Shown piece by piece: positions 26,835 to 34,802 of a stretch of DNA of 64,000 nucleotides (positions are counted from its first letter, which is position 1; the number at the start of each line of letters is the position of its first letter). A program made the position numbers and the translations under genes. The notes under the pieces were generated by a model. That model was not told where the DNA came from, did not search any database, and saw only the letters and a list, made by a program, of their open reading frames with translations. Source of the DNA: Dyadobacter frigoris (lineage in GTDB: Bacteria > Bacteroidota > Bacteroidia > Cytophagales > Spirosomataceae); the NCBI RefSeq assembly GCF_005280585.1, contig NZ_SZVO01000005.1, forward strand, positions 248,001 to 312,000, given 5' to 3'.

Positions 26835-27350
26835 TCACTAACCCAGGGCTTCAGCCTTGGGCCGCCGGGACCAGGAACAAGCCAGGCTTTAGCCATCAAT
26901 TTCATCCCGACGTAAAAACGAAAAACAAAATAGGTTCCCACCCAATTCACTAACCCAGGGCTTCAGCCTTGGGCCGCCGGGACCAGGAACAAGCCAGGCT
27001 TTAGCCATCAATTTCATCCCGACGTAAAAACGAAAAACAAAATAGGTTCCCACCCAATTCACTAACCCAGGGCTTCAGCCTTGGGCCGCCGGGACCAGGA
27101 ACAAGCCAGGCTTTAGCCATCAATTCATCCCGACATAAAAACGAAAAACAAAATAGGTCCCCACCCAATTCACTAACCCAGGGCTTCAGCCTTGGGCTGC
27201 CGGGACCAGGAACAAGCCAGGCTTTAGCCATCAATTTCATCCCGACGTAAAAACGAAAAAGAAAATAGGTTCCCACCCAATTCACTAACCCAAGGCTTCA
27301 GCCTTGGGCCGCCGTGACCAGAAGCAAGCCAGGCTTTAGCCATCAATTTC
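26835..27350. repeat. tandem array of about 4.5 units of 112 bp
   Basis: The anchor ACCAGGAACAAGCC recurs at 26870, 26982, 27094 and 27205, and in altered form at 27317, giving a period of 111-112 bases. Each unit holds the palindrome CCCAGGGCTTCAGCCTTGGG and a CAGGCTTTAGCCATCAA block. Single-base variants between units suggest recent expansion. Upstream (26755-26810) is a related palindrome around ACCCAAGGTTAAAACCTTGG. Apparent ORFs across it are a product of the repeat and are not called. No gene between 26672 and 27444. Confidence 0.93.
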
Positions 27351-27403
27351 CTAACCAGCCAGGCAAAAAGTAATTTGTTAACAAGATAATCCTCGCGATG
27401 AAT

Positions 27404-27411
27404 TATCTTTG
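27404..27411 (+). promoter_or_regulatory. putative -7 element of the TrpF-like gene
   Basis: TATCTTTG, an exact TAnnTTTG, 34 bases before the start codon. A TTTG lies 26 bases upstream, which is longer than the usual spacing, so confidence is low. Confidence 0.4.
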
Positions 27412-27444
27412 CATTAGAAATAGTTCCGAACAAATACCATCAAC

Positions 27445-28068
27445 ATGCTTAGTAGAACCGTAAAAATCAGCAACGTCACCAATTTGTCCGACGCCCGTTA
27501 TTGTGCCGGTATGGGCGTGGAAATGCTTGGTTTTTCTATCGATGAAGATTCTCCCAATTATATATCTCCAAAAAAATTCGAAGAAATATGTTCCTGGCTG
27601 GCTGGTGTACAGCTGGTTGCCGAAACAAGTCAAACTAATCCCGAATTACTGTTAAAAGCATTGGCAGATTATCCGGTACACTACGTGCAGGTGGAATCTC
27701 CTGGTTTGCTAACTTATTTACAAAGTGAATTGAGTTTGCCGCTTATCCTGCGGGTGAGTGTGGATACCTACGACACCAGCGATATTTATTCCATTTTTAG
27801 TCGTTATGGAGATTCAGTAAATTATTTTCTTTTGGAAAGTGATGCGAATGGCCCGCTTACCGAAGAATGGACTCAGGTTTTGACAGAACTTGCCAAAGAA
27901 TATCCGATTTTAATCGGTTTCGGTCTGGATGATGAAATTACTGTTAATAAATTAACCGAAACTTTTCCTCAAATTGGTATTGCCTTGCGTGGAAGCGAAG
28001 AACTCAGACCAGGTTATAAAGATTTTGGCAGCATGATGGATATTCTTGAAGCTTTGGAAGAAGAATAA
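27445..28068 (+). CDS. TrpF-like (phosphoribosylanthranilate isomerase fold) protein with degenerate active site
   Basis: A 207-residue protein whose start LSRTVKISNVTNLSDARYCAGMGVEMLGF follows the TrpF pattern (KICGxTxxxDAxxAxxxGAdxlGF), and which ends PGYKDFGSMMDILEAL, like the C-terminal phosphate-binding region of TrpF. The catalytic Cys in the KICG motif is Ser here, and the general-acid Asp region reads LLESDANG. So it is probably not an active tryptophan enzyme. Not near any trp gene. It may be a repurposed barrel that binds a phosphorylated ligand. Confidence 0.65.
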   Translation: MLSRTVKISNVTNLSDARYCAGMGVEMLGFSIDEDSPNYISPKKFEEICSWLAGVQLVAETSQTNPELLLKALADYPVHYVQVESPGLLTYLQSELSLPLILRVSVDTYDTSDIYSIFSRYGDSVNYFLLESDANGPLTEEWTQVLTELAKEYPILIGFGLDDEITVNKLTETFPQIGIALRGSEELRPGYKDFGSMMDILEALEEE

Positions 28069-28203
28069 TCGGAATGTAAAATACTTTATATGCCTGAACC
28101 TCATTGGTAAACATGTAATTTTGGTTAAAATTGAAACCGGATTATCGAAAATCACCTTAAATTACCATTTAACACGATTACTAACCGATAATAAACTTCC
28201 CGC

Positions 28204-28234
28204 TTGCAGTATCTTGTATAACCCACTACCTTTG
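28204..28234 (+). promoter_or_regulatory. promoter of the PspC/LiaF operon
   Basis: TTG at 28204-28206, a 20-base spacer, then TACCTTTG (28227-28234), an exact TAnnTTTG. The spacing equals that of the MerC-gene promoter. Start codon is 26 bases downstream. Confidence 0.6.
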
Positions 28235-28260
28235 ATTACAACATAAACGTAAACAACGAA

Positions 28261-28884
28261 ATGGAAAAGAAATTGCACCGCATACCCGATCAGGCTGTAT
28301 TTGGAGGAGTTGCTTCCGGTATTGCCCAATATTTACAAATAGATGTAGTAATCGTTCGTGTTTTATTCGTAGTGATGTTATTTCTGCCGATACCTGCAAG
28401 TTTCGGATGGACAGGGATTTTGTATATAATTTTGTGGGCGGTTCTTCCTACAGGAACAGCAGATGTGCATAATTTTGATACAGTAGCCAGCAAACCACAC
28501 GATCCCGAAGCCGACAAAAAACGCTCCGACCAGACTGTCAAAATCCTAGGAGGTGCCTTAGTACTTTTTGGTATTTTTATGCTGGTTGATGATTTCCCGA
28601 TCTGGTACGAAATCAAACCGTATTTCTGGCCGGTAGCCTTGATCATCGTTGGCGCATTTCTTATCCTTCGCCAGAGAGATAAGGAACACGAAGCAAACAC
28701 GACCGTTTATCCGACAACGCCTCCGCCAACAGAGCCGATCGAACCGGAACCATATGCACCAACTCCTGATCCTCAGCCCTACACGCCATTTGGCACAACC
28801 GAATCAACACCACCGGATACTTTCCCGCAAGATCCAAACAATCCCAAAGGAAATGGAGACGACGATATCATAAAAGTGAATTAA
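28261..28884 (+). CDS. PspC-domain membrane protein
   Basis: A 207-residue protein. Residues about 1-60 are a PspC domain (KLHRIPDQAVFGGVASGIAQYLQID, then a membrane helix VLFVVMLFLPIPASFGWTGILYIILWAVLP), followed by a second membrane pair about 95-140 of the LiaF/DUF5668 type (KPYFWPVALIIVGAFLIL) and a proline-rich cytosolic or periplasmic tail. PspC proteins sense envelope stress. It heads a set of three genes with similar membrane segments, followed closely by the 60-residue and 341-residue proteins. Confidence 0.85.
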   Translation: MEKKLHRIPDQAVFGGVASGIAQYLQIDVVIVRVLFVVMLFLPIPASFGWTGILYIILWAVLPTGTADVHNFDTVASKPHDPEADKKRSDQTVKILGGALVLFGIFMLVDDFPIWYEIKPYFWPVALIIVGAFLILRQRDKEHEANTTVYPTTPPPTEPIEPEPYAPTPDPQPYTPFGTTESTPPDTFPQDPNNPKGNGDDDIIKVN

Positions 28885-28982
28885 AAAACTGAATGAAGAG
28901 ACTTCCGGTTTAAGCCATAGCAACACTACGGCACAACTTTCAACCGCGCGGCGGTAGCTTTCCACTCTCAACTATTTCAGCC

Positions 28983-29165
28983 ATGAACTTTAAAAACATT
29001 TTCTGGGGAGTCATTCTCATCATCATGGGATCCCTTTTTCTGGTCGAAGAATTAACCGGTTTTGATTTCAAAGGTTTTTTCTGGCCTATTATCCTGATCA
29101 TTTCCGGAGCATTATTGCTGTTACGGAATTACATAAACTCCGACACTAACCACTCAAATATTTAA
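28983..29165 (+). CDS. small LiaI/LiaF-TM membrane protein (60 aa)
   Basis: A 60-residue protein made of two transmembrane helices (residues about 5-22 and 30-48) with the pattern NIFWGVILIIMGSLFLVEEL ... FFWPIILIISGALLLLRN, which is the DUF5668/LiaI-type fold also present in its two neighbours. It is only 5 bases from the start of the next gene. Probably a member of an envelope-stress membrane complex; function unproven. Confidence 0.75.
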   Translation: MNFKNIFWGVILIIMGSLFLVEELTGFDFKGFFWPIILIISGALLLLRNYINSDTNHSNI

Positions 29166-29170
29166 TTGTC

Positions 29171-30196
29171 ATGAAAAATTCAAAAAGTATTTTCTGGGGT
29201 GGGATGCTCATCATCATTGGTATTTTCTGGTTGCTACGAAAGCTTGATATCTTTTTCTTTCACTGGGACGTTATTTTACCTTACTGGCCTGTGTTGCTTA
29301 TTTTAGCAGGTATTTTGCTGATCCTGACTAATAAATATACTGCTGCCAGAGGGCTGGTCGGGTTATTAATTGTGCTAGCAGTTTTCGGTGGTTTGACCAG
29401 TCGCACCGGCCGTGTTTTTGACCGCCACAATGATAACTGGAATTTCAACTGGAATGATCATGATGACGACGATGATGATAACGACCACGATGAAGACGAC
29501 GGGGATAATGACGATGACAAAGATGATGATTATGAACAGGATAAAGAGCAAGGCTATAAAAAGCCGGTAAATAATTCCTACCAATATGAAATGGAGGATT
29601 TTATTCAGAAAGCAAATTTCAATCTGGAAGGGGGCGCTGGTTCTTTTACACTAAAAGGAAATACGGATAAGCTTTTCGAAGCCGATACACGCTCTTCTGT
29701 TTTAGGATTTTTGTCAAATACTTCCATTAACAAACTGGCAAATTCTGCTACTGTTAACCTGAAAATGGAAGATGGAAATGTTAAACTTCATAAAGGCGAA
29801 TTGAGTAATAAAGCCGATATTGAACTTAACACCAAACCAATCTGGACAATAGATTTGGGTCTGGGCGCCGGAAGCGGAGATTTTGATCTAAGTAATTACA
29901 AAGTTGAAAATCTGAAAGTCAGTACCGGAGTAGCTGATCTGGATATTCGTTTGGGGGACAAACTCGATAATTCAAATGTTAAAATTGATGCTGGTGTTGC
30001 TTCACTTGGACTGGAAATTCCAAGAACCGTAGGCTGTGAAATCAAACTGGACGGTGCTCTGAATATTACTTCTTTTGATGACCTTGAAAAAATAAATGAT
30101 AAACTTTACCGCTCTCCGGGCTTCGATAAAGCGACAAAGAAAATCATGATTAACTTTGATGGAGGTTTGTCAAAAGTTAAAATAAGACGATACTAA
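29171..30196 (+). CDS. LiaF-like protein with acidic linker and toast-rack domain
   Basis: A 341-residue membrane protein. Three to four helices in the first 80 residues carry the same LiaF-TM motif (SIFWGGMLIIIGIFWLL). Residues about 95-130 are a run of Asp with a few Asn and His (about 20 Asp in 30), a likely flexible or calcium-binding linker. The rest is a beta-helical toast-rack domain (LEGGAGSFTLKG, LGLGAGSGDFDLS, STGVADLDIRLG, DAGVASLGLEIP), as in cell-wall-stress LiaF and DUF4097-type proteins. It ends in a strong terminator. Likely partner of the PspC protein. Confidence 0.8.
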   Translation: MKNSKSIFWGGMLIIIGIFWLLRKLDIFFFHWDVILPYWPVLLILAGILLILTNKYTAARGLVGLLIVLAVFGGLTSRTGRVFDRHNDNWNFNWNDHDDDDDDNDHDEDDGDNDDDKDDDYEQDKEQGYKKPVNNSYQYEMEDFIQKANFNLEGGAGSFTLKGNTDKLFEADTRSSVLGFLSNTSINKLANSATVNLKMEDGNVKLHKGELSNKADIELNTKPIWTIDLGLGAGSGDFDLSNYKVENLKVSTGVADLDIRLGDKLDNSNVKIDAGVASLGLEIPRTVGCEIKLDGALNITSFDDLEKINDKLYRSPGFDKATKKIMINFDGGLSKVKIRRY

Positions 30197-30200
30197 TAAA

Positions 30201-30233
30201 TCAAAAATCCTCCCAAATTGGGAGGATTTTTGA
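30201..30233 (+). terminator. terminator of the PspC/LiaF operon
   Basis: Perfect inverted repeat TCAAAAATCCTCCC / GGGAGGATTTTTGA (30201-30214, 30220-30233). It lies just after the LiaF-like stop and before the dipeptidase gene. Confidence 0.88.
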
Positions 30234-30259
30234 TTCAACATTACACTGTTCAGAGGTTT

Positions 30260-30964
30260 ATGCAGGTTTACAAAGTTCTTTTGTGTGTTATATTTTTTTT
30301 AATTCCTTTTTCAGTATCAGCTCAAAAAAAACAGCAGGATAAGATCTCGCCAATTGAACAGAAAATGCTTGATCAGGGACTAGTTAACATTAAAACTCTA
30401 AATCCTGAAATCCTGGTTGAACTCAAATACGCAACTCCCGACAACTTCATGAAAAAGAATGTTTACGGAGAACTAACTCATGCATACCTTCAGCCTGAAA
30501 TGGCAAAAAAACTTTCCCGGGCAAGTTCATTTCTTCAACAGGAAAAACCTGATTTTAAATTACTGGTTTATGATGCTGCCCGTCCAAATTCTGCACAATA
30601 CAAACTTTGGGACGCATTGGATGATTTAAAAATCCCTCCGCGTTCGAAAACCCAATATGTGGCCGATCCTAAAATCGGTTCAAATCATAATTTCGGTTGC
30701 GCCATTGATCTCACGGTTGTTGATGAAAATCAAAAACCGCTTGACATGGGAACTTCCTATGACTTTTTTGGCCCACTCGCCTATCCTCGCTCCGAACAGG
30801 AAATGTTAAGACAAGGAAAACTTACATCGAAACAAATCGCTAACCGGAATATTCTCCGGAAAGCGATGATAAAGGCCGGATTTACTGTTAACACCACAGA
30901 ATGGTGGCATTTTGACGGCATGTCTAAAAAGCAGGCGCGCGCAAAATACGGGATGATAAAATAA
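30260..30964 (+). CDS. D-alanyl-D-alanine dipeptidase, VanX/DdpX type (M15), exported
   Basis: A 234-residue zinc peptidase with an N-terminal signal (hydrophobic VYKVLLCVIFFLIPFSVSA). The M15D motifs are present: SNHNFGCAIDLTVVD (HxxxxxxxD zinc ligands, about 148-160), and TTEWWHFDGM (EWWH, about 216-219). Such enzymes cleave D-Ala-D-Ala; chromosomal versions usually recycle cell-wall dipeptides rather than give vancomycin resistance, and no vanHA genes are present here. I chose ATG at 30260; the frame runs back into the upstream terminator. Confidence 0.9.
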   Translation: MQVYKVLLCVIFFLIPFSVSAQKKQQDKISPIEQKMLDQGLVNIKTLNPEILVELKYATPDNFMKKNVYGELTHAYLQPEMAKKLSRASSFLQQEKPDFKLLVYDAARPNSAQYKLWDALDDLKIPPRSKTQYVADPKIGSNHNFGCAIDLTVVDENQKPLDMGTSYDFFGPLAYPRSEQEMLRQGKLTSKQIANRNILRKAMIKAGFTVNTTEWWHFDGMSKKQARAKYGMIK

Positions 30965-31117
30965 TTATTTCATGGCTAACAAATTTGGAAAACCATTGGT
31001 CTCCCACCTTTTGGATTAAGACAACCCACCTCAGCTTTCCCCTTATTCAATAAAAATATTTATTTTTCATAGGGGTAAAATCCGTTCCGCTTGTCATGGT
31101 TAAAAGAAACTTAAACT

Positions 31118-31795
31118 GTGGCAGCAACCGCTCTTCTCAATCCGGATTTTATAATCGAAAGAGATTATCTACTTTTGGCCGAAAAACAAAAGAAGAAAAC
31201 TGTGCAAACTTCTGATCCGGAAATTGTTCAAGCTATAAGACGAGGAGATGAGGCTGCTTTCGAGCGGACTTTCCGTTTCTACTACCAGCGTTTATGCAAT
31301 TATGCGAGTTCTTTGCTAAAAGATGCAGAGGATGCGGAAGAAATTGTGCAAACTGTTTTCATTACAATTTGGGAAAAAAGAGAAGATCTTGAAATTACAC
31401 TTTCACTAAAATCATATTTATACCGCGCCGTTCATAATCATTGTCTGAACCGCTTCAAGCATGCTGCCGTAAAAGATGCTTACCGTGAATATTCAGTAAA
31501 TTATTTACCTCAATCATACGAATCAGTTACAGAAGTTATTCATGCCGATGAGCTTTCTGAACGGATTGAAAAAGCGATACGAAAATTGCCTGAACAATGC
31601 CAGAAAGCATTTCGAATGAGCCGGTTTGAAGAACTGAAATACCAGGAAATCGCTGATCAGCTCAATATTTCAATCAAAACAGTTGAAAACCAGATCGGGA
31701 AAGCGCTCAAAATATTACGTACAGAACTGGCCGATTATCTGCCCTCTTTACTTTTGCTTGTTTATTTTTTATATCAACAGTTAATCCAGCCGTAA
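31118..31795 (+). CDS. ECF-type RNA polymerase sigma factor
   Basis: A 225-residue sigma-70-family factor with region 2 (IRRGDEAAFERTFRFYYQRLCNYASSLLKDAEDAEEIVQTVFITIWEKRE, about 40-90) and region 4 HTH (LPEQCQKAFRMSRFEELKYQEIADQLNISIKTVENQIGKALKILR, about 155-200). The start codon appears to be GTG at 31118; no in-frame ATG is near. The FecR-type anti-sigma gene starts 2 bases after its stop, so the pair is translationally coupled. This matches the sigma/anti-sigma part of Bacteroidota nutrient-sensing systems. Confidence 0.92.
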   Translation: MAATALLNPDFIIERDYLLLAEKQKKKTVQTSDPEIVQAIRRGDEAAFERTFRFYYQRLCNYASSLLKDAEDAEEIVQTVFITIWEKREDLEITLSLKSYLYRAVHNHCLNRFKHAAVKDAYREYSVNYLPQSYESVTEVIHADELSERIEKAIRKLPEQCQKAFRMSRFEELKYQEIADQLNISIKTVENQIGKALKILRTELADYLPSLLLLVYFLYQQLIQP

Positions 31796-31797
31796 CC

Positions 31798-32844
31798 ATG
31801 AACAATTCTCATGACAACATTTCGGATGAGCTGTTAGCACGCTTCCTGGCCGAAACTGCTACTCCGGCGGAAATTGTCGAAGTAAAAAACTGGCTGAAAA
31901 GCGCTCCCGAAAATCAAAAAGAACTCGCCGCTTTTGAAATACTTTGGGAGAAAACCGCAGAGTTAAAAATTAATCATATCAAGGTTGATACCGATGCAGC
32001 CTGGAATAAGGTTCGTTTGCAAATGAAAACGAACAATACCGAATCAGAACATTTAACTGAAAAATATACAGGTTCTAATCAGGAAACGATTACCAGAGAA
32101 TTGCCAGTAAAAAAACAATTCTTATTTCCGGTGTGGATCGCAGCGGCTGTTTCGGTTACTATCCTGGCTTTTGGCTGGTTTATATTTAAGACTGAATGGA
32201 ATAATAATTCTGAACAAATTAAGGTCGCGACGACAAACAATACCGGCGAAACAACTTTGCCGGATGGAACCAAAATATTTTTAAATTACAATTCATCAAT
32301 AAGCTATCCTGAAAATTTTTCGGGTGATATACGTTCAGTTGCTTTAAAAGGCGAGGCATTTTTCGATGTAAAACCAGACGCCTCTCATCCTTTTGTAATC
32401 GACGCCAATGGAACTCAGGTTCGGGTTTTGGGAACATCTTTTAACGTTAAGGCTTACAAAAAAGAACTTGTTCGGGTAGATGTAAAAACCGGAAAGGTAC
32501 GGGTTTCCAAAAACGATAAAAAGATTGAACTCGTGAAGGGACAAAGTGCGGAAGTGTTGAACGACACGCTCAAAAGTATGCGCGCCGATGTAAATATTAT
32601 GGGCTACAAAACGCAGGTTTTCGATTTTAACGCTACAAATCTGGGTGATGTTGTGAATACGTTGCGGGAAGGTTATCACTCCGATATTCGTTTATCTAAT
32701 TTAAAACTTGCGCGGTGCAGGTTAACCATCAGTTTCCGGAAAGAACCGCTTGACGCGACTTTGTCAGTCATTGCGGAAACACTGGAATTACATTTACGAA
32801 AAGATGGGAAAATATATTGGCTGGAAGGGAAAGGGTGCCAGTAA
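31798..32844 (+). CDS. FecR-family anti-sigma factor
   Basis: A 348-residue protein: an N-terminal cytosolic anti-sigma part (DELLARFLAETATPAEIVEVKNWL, about 9-32), one membrane helix (LFPVWIAAAVSVTILAFGWFIF, about 105-126), then the periplasmic FecR domain (TTLPDGTKIFLNYNSSISYP, VALKGEAFFDV, VRVLGTSFNVKAY, about 145-230) and a C-terminal STN-like region. It binds the sigma factor and responds to a signal from an outer-membrane partner. Start 2 bases after the sigma gene. Confidence 0.92.
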   Translation: MNNSHDNISDELLARFLAETATPAEIVEVKNWLKSAPENQKELAAFEILWEKTAELKINHIKVDTDAAWNKVRLQMKTNNTESEHLTEKYTGSNQETITRELPVKKQFLFPVWIAAAVSVTILAFGWFIFKTEWNNNSEQIKVATTNNTGETTLPDGTKIFLNYNSSISYPENFSGDIRSVALKGEAFFDVKPDASHPFVIDANGTQVRVLGTSFNVKAYKKELVRVDVKTGKVRVSKNDKKIELVKGQSAEVLNDTLKSMRADVNIMGYKTQVFDFNATNLGDVVNTLREGYHSDIRLSNLKLARCRLTISFRKEPLDATLSVIAETLELHLRKDGKIYWLEGKGCQ

Positions 32845-32886
32845 CTGCTACCCATTACACTAACCCGGCAATAAATTCCTAATGCG

Positions 32887-34689
32887 TTGAAAACATTTTA
32901 CTATATATTTTCTTTAATTCTTATTGGTTTCTTAACCTCGGTTTCTTCGAAAGTCCAGGCTCAGGAATTGTTGGAAAAACGCATTTCTATTCGTGTAACG
33001 AATCAGTCTCTTGATAATGTTTTACGACAAATAGAAAATCTTGGCGGATTCAGCTTTTCCTATAATCCGGATATTGTTGAAATCAAAAGCCGGGTTTCTA
33101 TTAATGCAGTAAACCAAAGTGTGAGGGAAATTCTCAATGAATTATTTAAGGGAAAAGTGATTTTCCGGGAGCGGCACAAGTATATTATTTTACTTCGAAA
33201 TACAAAAAAGGAAGAAGAAACACCTCTCAATTTTAATTTAAACGGATATATCATCAACAAAAAAACAGGTGAAAAACTTGCTAACGCCAGTATTTATGAA
33301 CCTGTTACGCTGGCTTCAACAATAAGTAATCAATACGGATACTACCGGATCCGCTTGCCAACCACACCGTCTTCCGTACGTCTGGAAATTCGCAAAGATC
33401 AATTCATTGGCCAATCAGTGATTATTTCAAACCGAAAAAATACCTATTTGCCGATACAATTAAACCCGGATACGATTAAAGCACTGACCTTTAGGCAATT
33501 AAATATCGTTACCAAATCGGACACACTCAACAGTCCCAGGATAAAAATTCCTCAATTTGAATATACTACAACGATTTATGTATCATCCGATACCATTATA
33601 GAAACAGATTCTCTTCCTTTACAAAACAAATTACGGGTTACCTATCAACGTGTTCGCAAGGATTTTAGCAGCGCCTTTGCCTCTGCGAAACAAGCCATCA
33701 ATACAAAAAATATTACGGATACTTTATACCGGCCGGTTCAATCATCCATTCTACCTTTTATCAGTACCAACCGGGAGCTTAGCGGAAACGTTGTAAATGA
33801 TTTTTCATTCAACGTTTTTGCCGGTTATTCACTGGGCACTAATAAATTGGAAATCGGAGGATTGTTTAATGCGGATCGGGGACATGTTAAGGGAGTCCAG
33901 CTTGCAGGAATCGGCAATTTTGTTGGCAATAATGTCACGGGCTTTCAATATGCGTCGGCACTTAACGTTGTAATGGGAAATGTTAAAGGGCTGCAATATT
34001 CTACTTTATTAAATTTTACAGGAGGTAACTTTAAAGGCGTACAATGGGCTGGTATAGGCAATGTAATGCTTGGAGAGTTACATGGCTGGCAAATTTCTGG
34101 CGGATATAATTATGCCAAAAAAGTAAAAAGCGGCCACCAGCTTAGTGCCGTCAACTATGCCGATTCATCAGCAACCACCTCAATTGGCCTTTTTAGCTAT
34201 ATCCGAAAAAACGGTTATCGCAGGTATGAAGTTTCCTCGGACGAATTCAACTACTTCAATACCACATTTAAAACAGGCATGAATGCGTTTTACAATATTT
34301 TCACCATAGGTTTTAACTGGAAAATTGCCAACAAACCCTTCGGAAGTATAGGTTACGGATTTGGAACGGCTGCCAATTTGGGCCGTGGCTGGATGTTCAA
34401 TGCCGATATTACAGCCAACGCCGTTGCCATTGATAAGGTAAATCTAAAAAGTCACAATGCCGCAGGTTTGTTTCGTCTGACCACAGGCATTGAAAGAACA
34501 ACGGGTAAACGCTTTTCCATTGCCTTTGGTCCTTCTTTAAACTTACTGACCGGAAATGAATTAGGAACTTCTTATGATACCCGGAAACTTTTGTCTACGT
34601 TTTGGCTTGGAGGAAAACCGGGACATACCAGAAAAAATTATGGTTGGATAGGTTTTCAAGTGGCCGTAAGATTTCGGGATAAATTGTAA
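32887..34689 (+). CDS. STN-domain outer-membrane protein with surface repeats
   Basis: A 600-residue exported protein (signal about 1-25). Residues about 25-100 are a secretin/TonB N-terminal (STN) domain (KRISIRVTNQSLDNVLRQIENLGGFSFSYNP), followed by a carboxypeptidase-regulatory-like beta domain (about 117-190). The second half carries repeated motifs of the kind KGVQLAGIGNFVGNNVTGFQYA, with three to four repeats, resembling LA_2272-type surface repeats. It is not a TonB receptor. The start codon is TTG at 32887 (ATG at 32882 is out of frame). It is the third gene of the sigma-FecR operon, so it probably signals to FecR via STN. Confidence 0.75.
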   Translation: MKTFYYIFSLILIGFLTSVSSKVQAQELLEKRISIRVTNQSLDNVLRQIENLGGFSFSYNPDIVEIKSRVSINAVNQSVREILNELFKGKVIFRERHKYIILLRNTKKEEETPLNFNLNGYIINKKTGEKLANASIYEPVTLASTISNQYGYYRIRLPTTPSSVRLEIRKDQFIGQSVIISNRKNTYLPIQLNPDTIKALTFRQLNIVTKSDTLNSPRIKIPQFEYTTTIYVSSDTIIETDSLPLQNKLRVTYQRVRKDFSSAFASAKQAINTKNITDTLYRPVQSSILPFISTNRELSGNVVNDFSFNVFAGYSLGTNKLEIGGLFNADRGHVKGVQLAGIGNFVGNNVTGFQYASALNVVMGNVKGLQYSTLLNFTGGNFKGVQWAGIGNVMLGELHGWQISGGYNYAKKVKSGHQLSAVNYADSSATTSIGLFSYIRKNGYRRYEVSSDEFNYFNTTFKTGMNAFYNIFTIGFNWKIANKPFGSIGYGFGTAANLGRGWMFNADITANAVAIDKVNLKSHNAAGLFRLTTGIERTTGKRFSIAFGPSLNLLTGNELGTSYDTRKLLSTFWLGGKPGHTRKNYGWIGFQVAVRFRDKL

Positions 34690-34695
34690 GGTTTT

Positions 34696-34798
34696 AAGAT
34701 TTCACGCAAAGCAGAAAAGTTAAAACGCAAGAGCGCAAAGTTTTAAATCTCTGCGCCCTTTGCGTTTTTTTACCTTTGCGGACTTTGCGTGAAATCTT
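34696..34798. repeat. inverted repeat with 16-bp arms
   Basis: AAGATTTCACGCAAAG (34696-34711) faces CTTTGCGTGAAATCTT (34783-34798), with further inverted CGCAAAG/CTTTGCG pieces inside. It fills the gap between two convergent genes and may serve as a bidirectional terminator. The CACGCAAAG style of repeat is common in Bacteroidota intergenic DNA. Confidence 0.85.
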
Positions 34799-34802
34799 TA
34801 TC

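Noticed and set aside
26702..27285. ORFs across the 112-bp repeats
   Set aside because: Translation follows the repeat; no independent coding signs.
30260..30964. Vancomycin resistance
   Set aside because: A VanX-type dipeptidase alone, without ligase or lactate dehydrogenase genes of the van type, is usually a cell-wall recycling enzyme.
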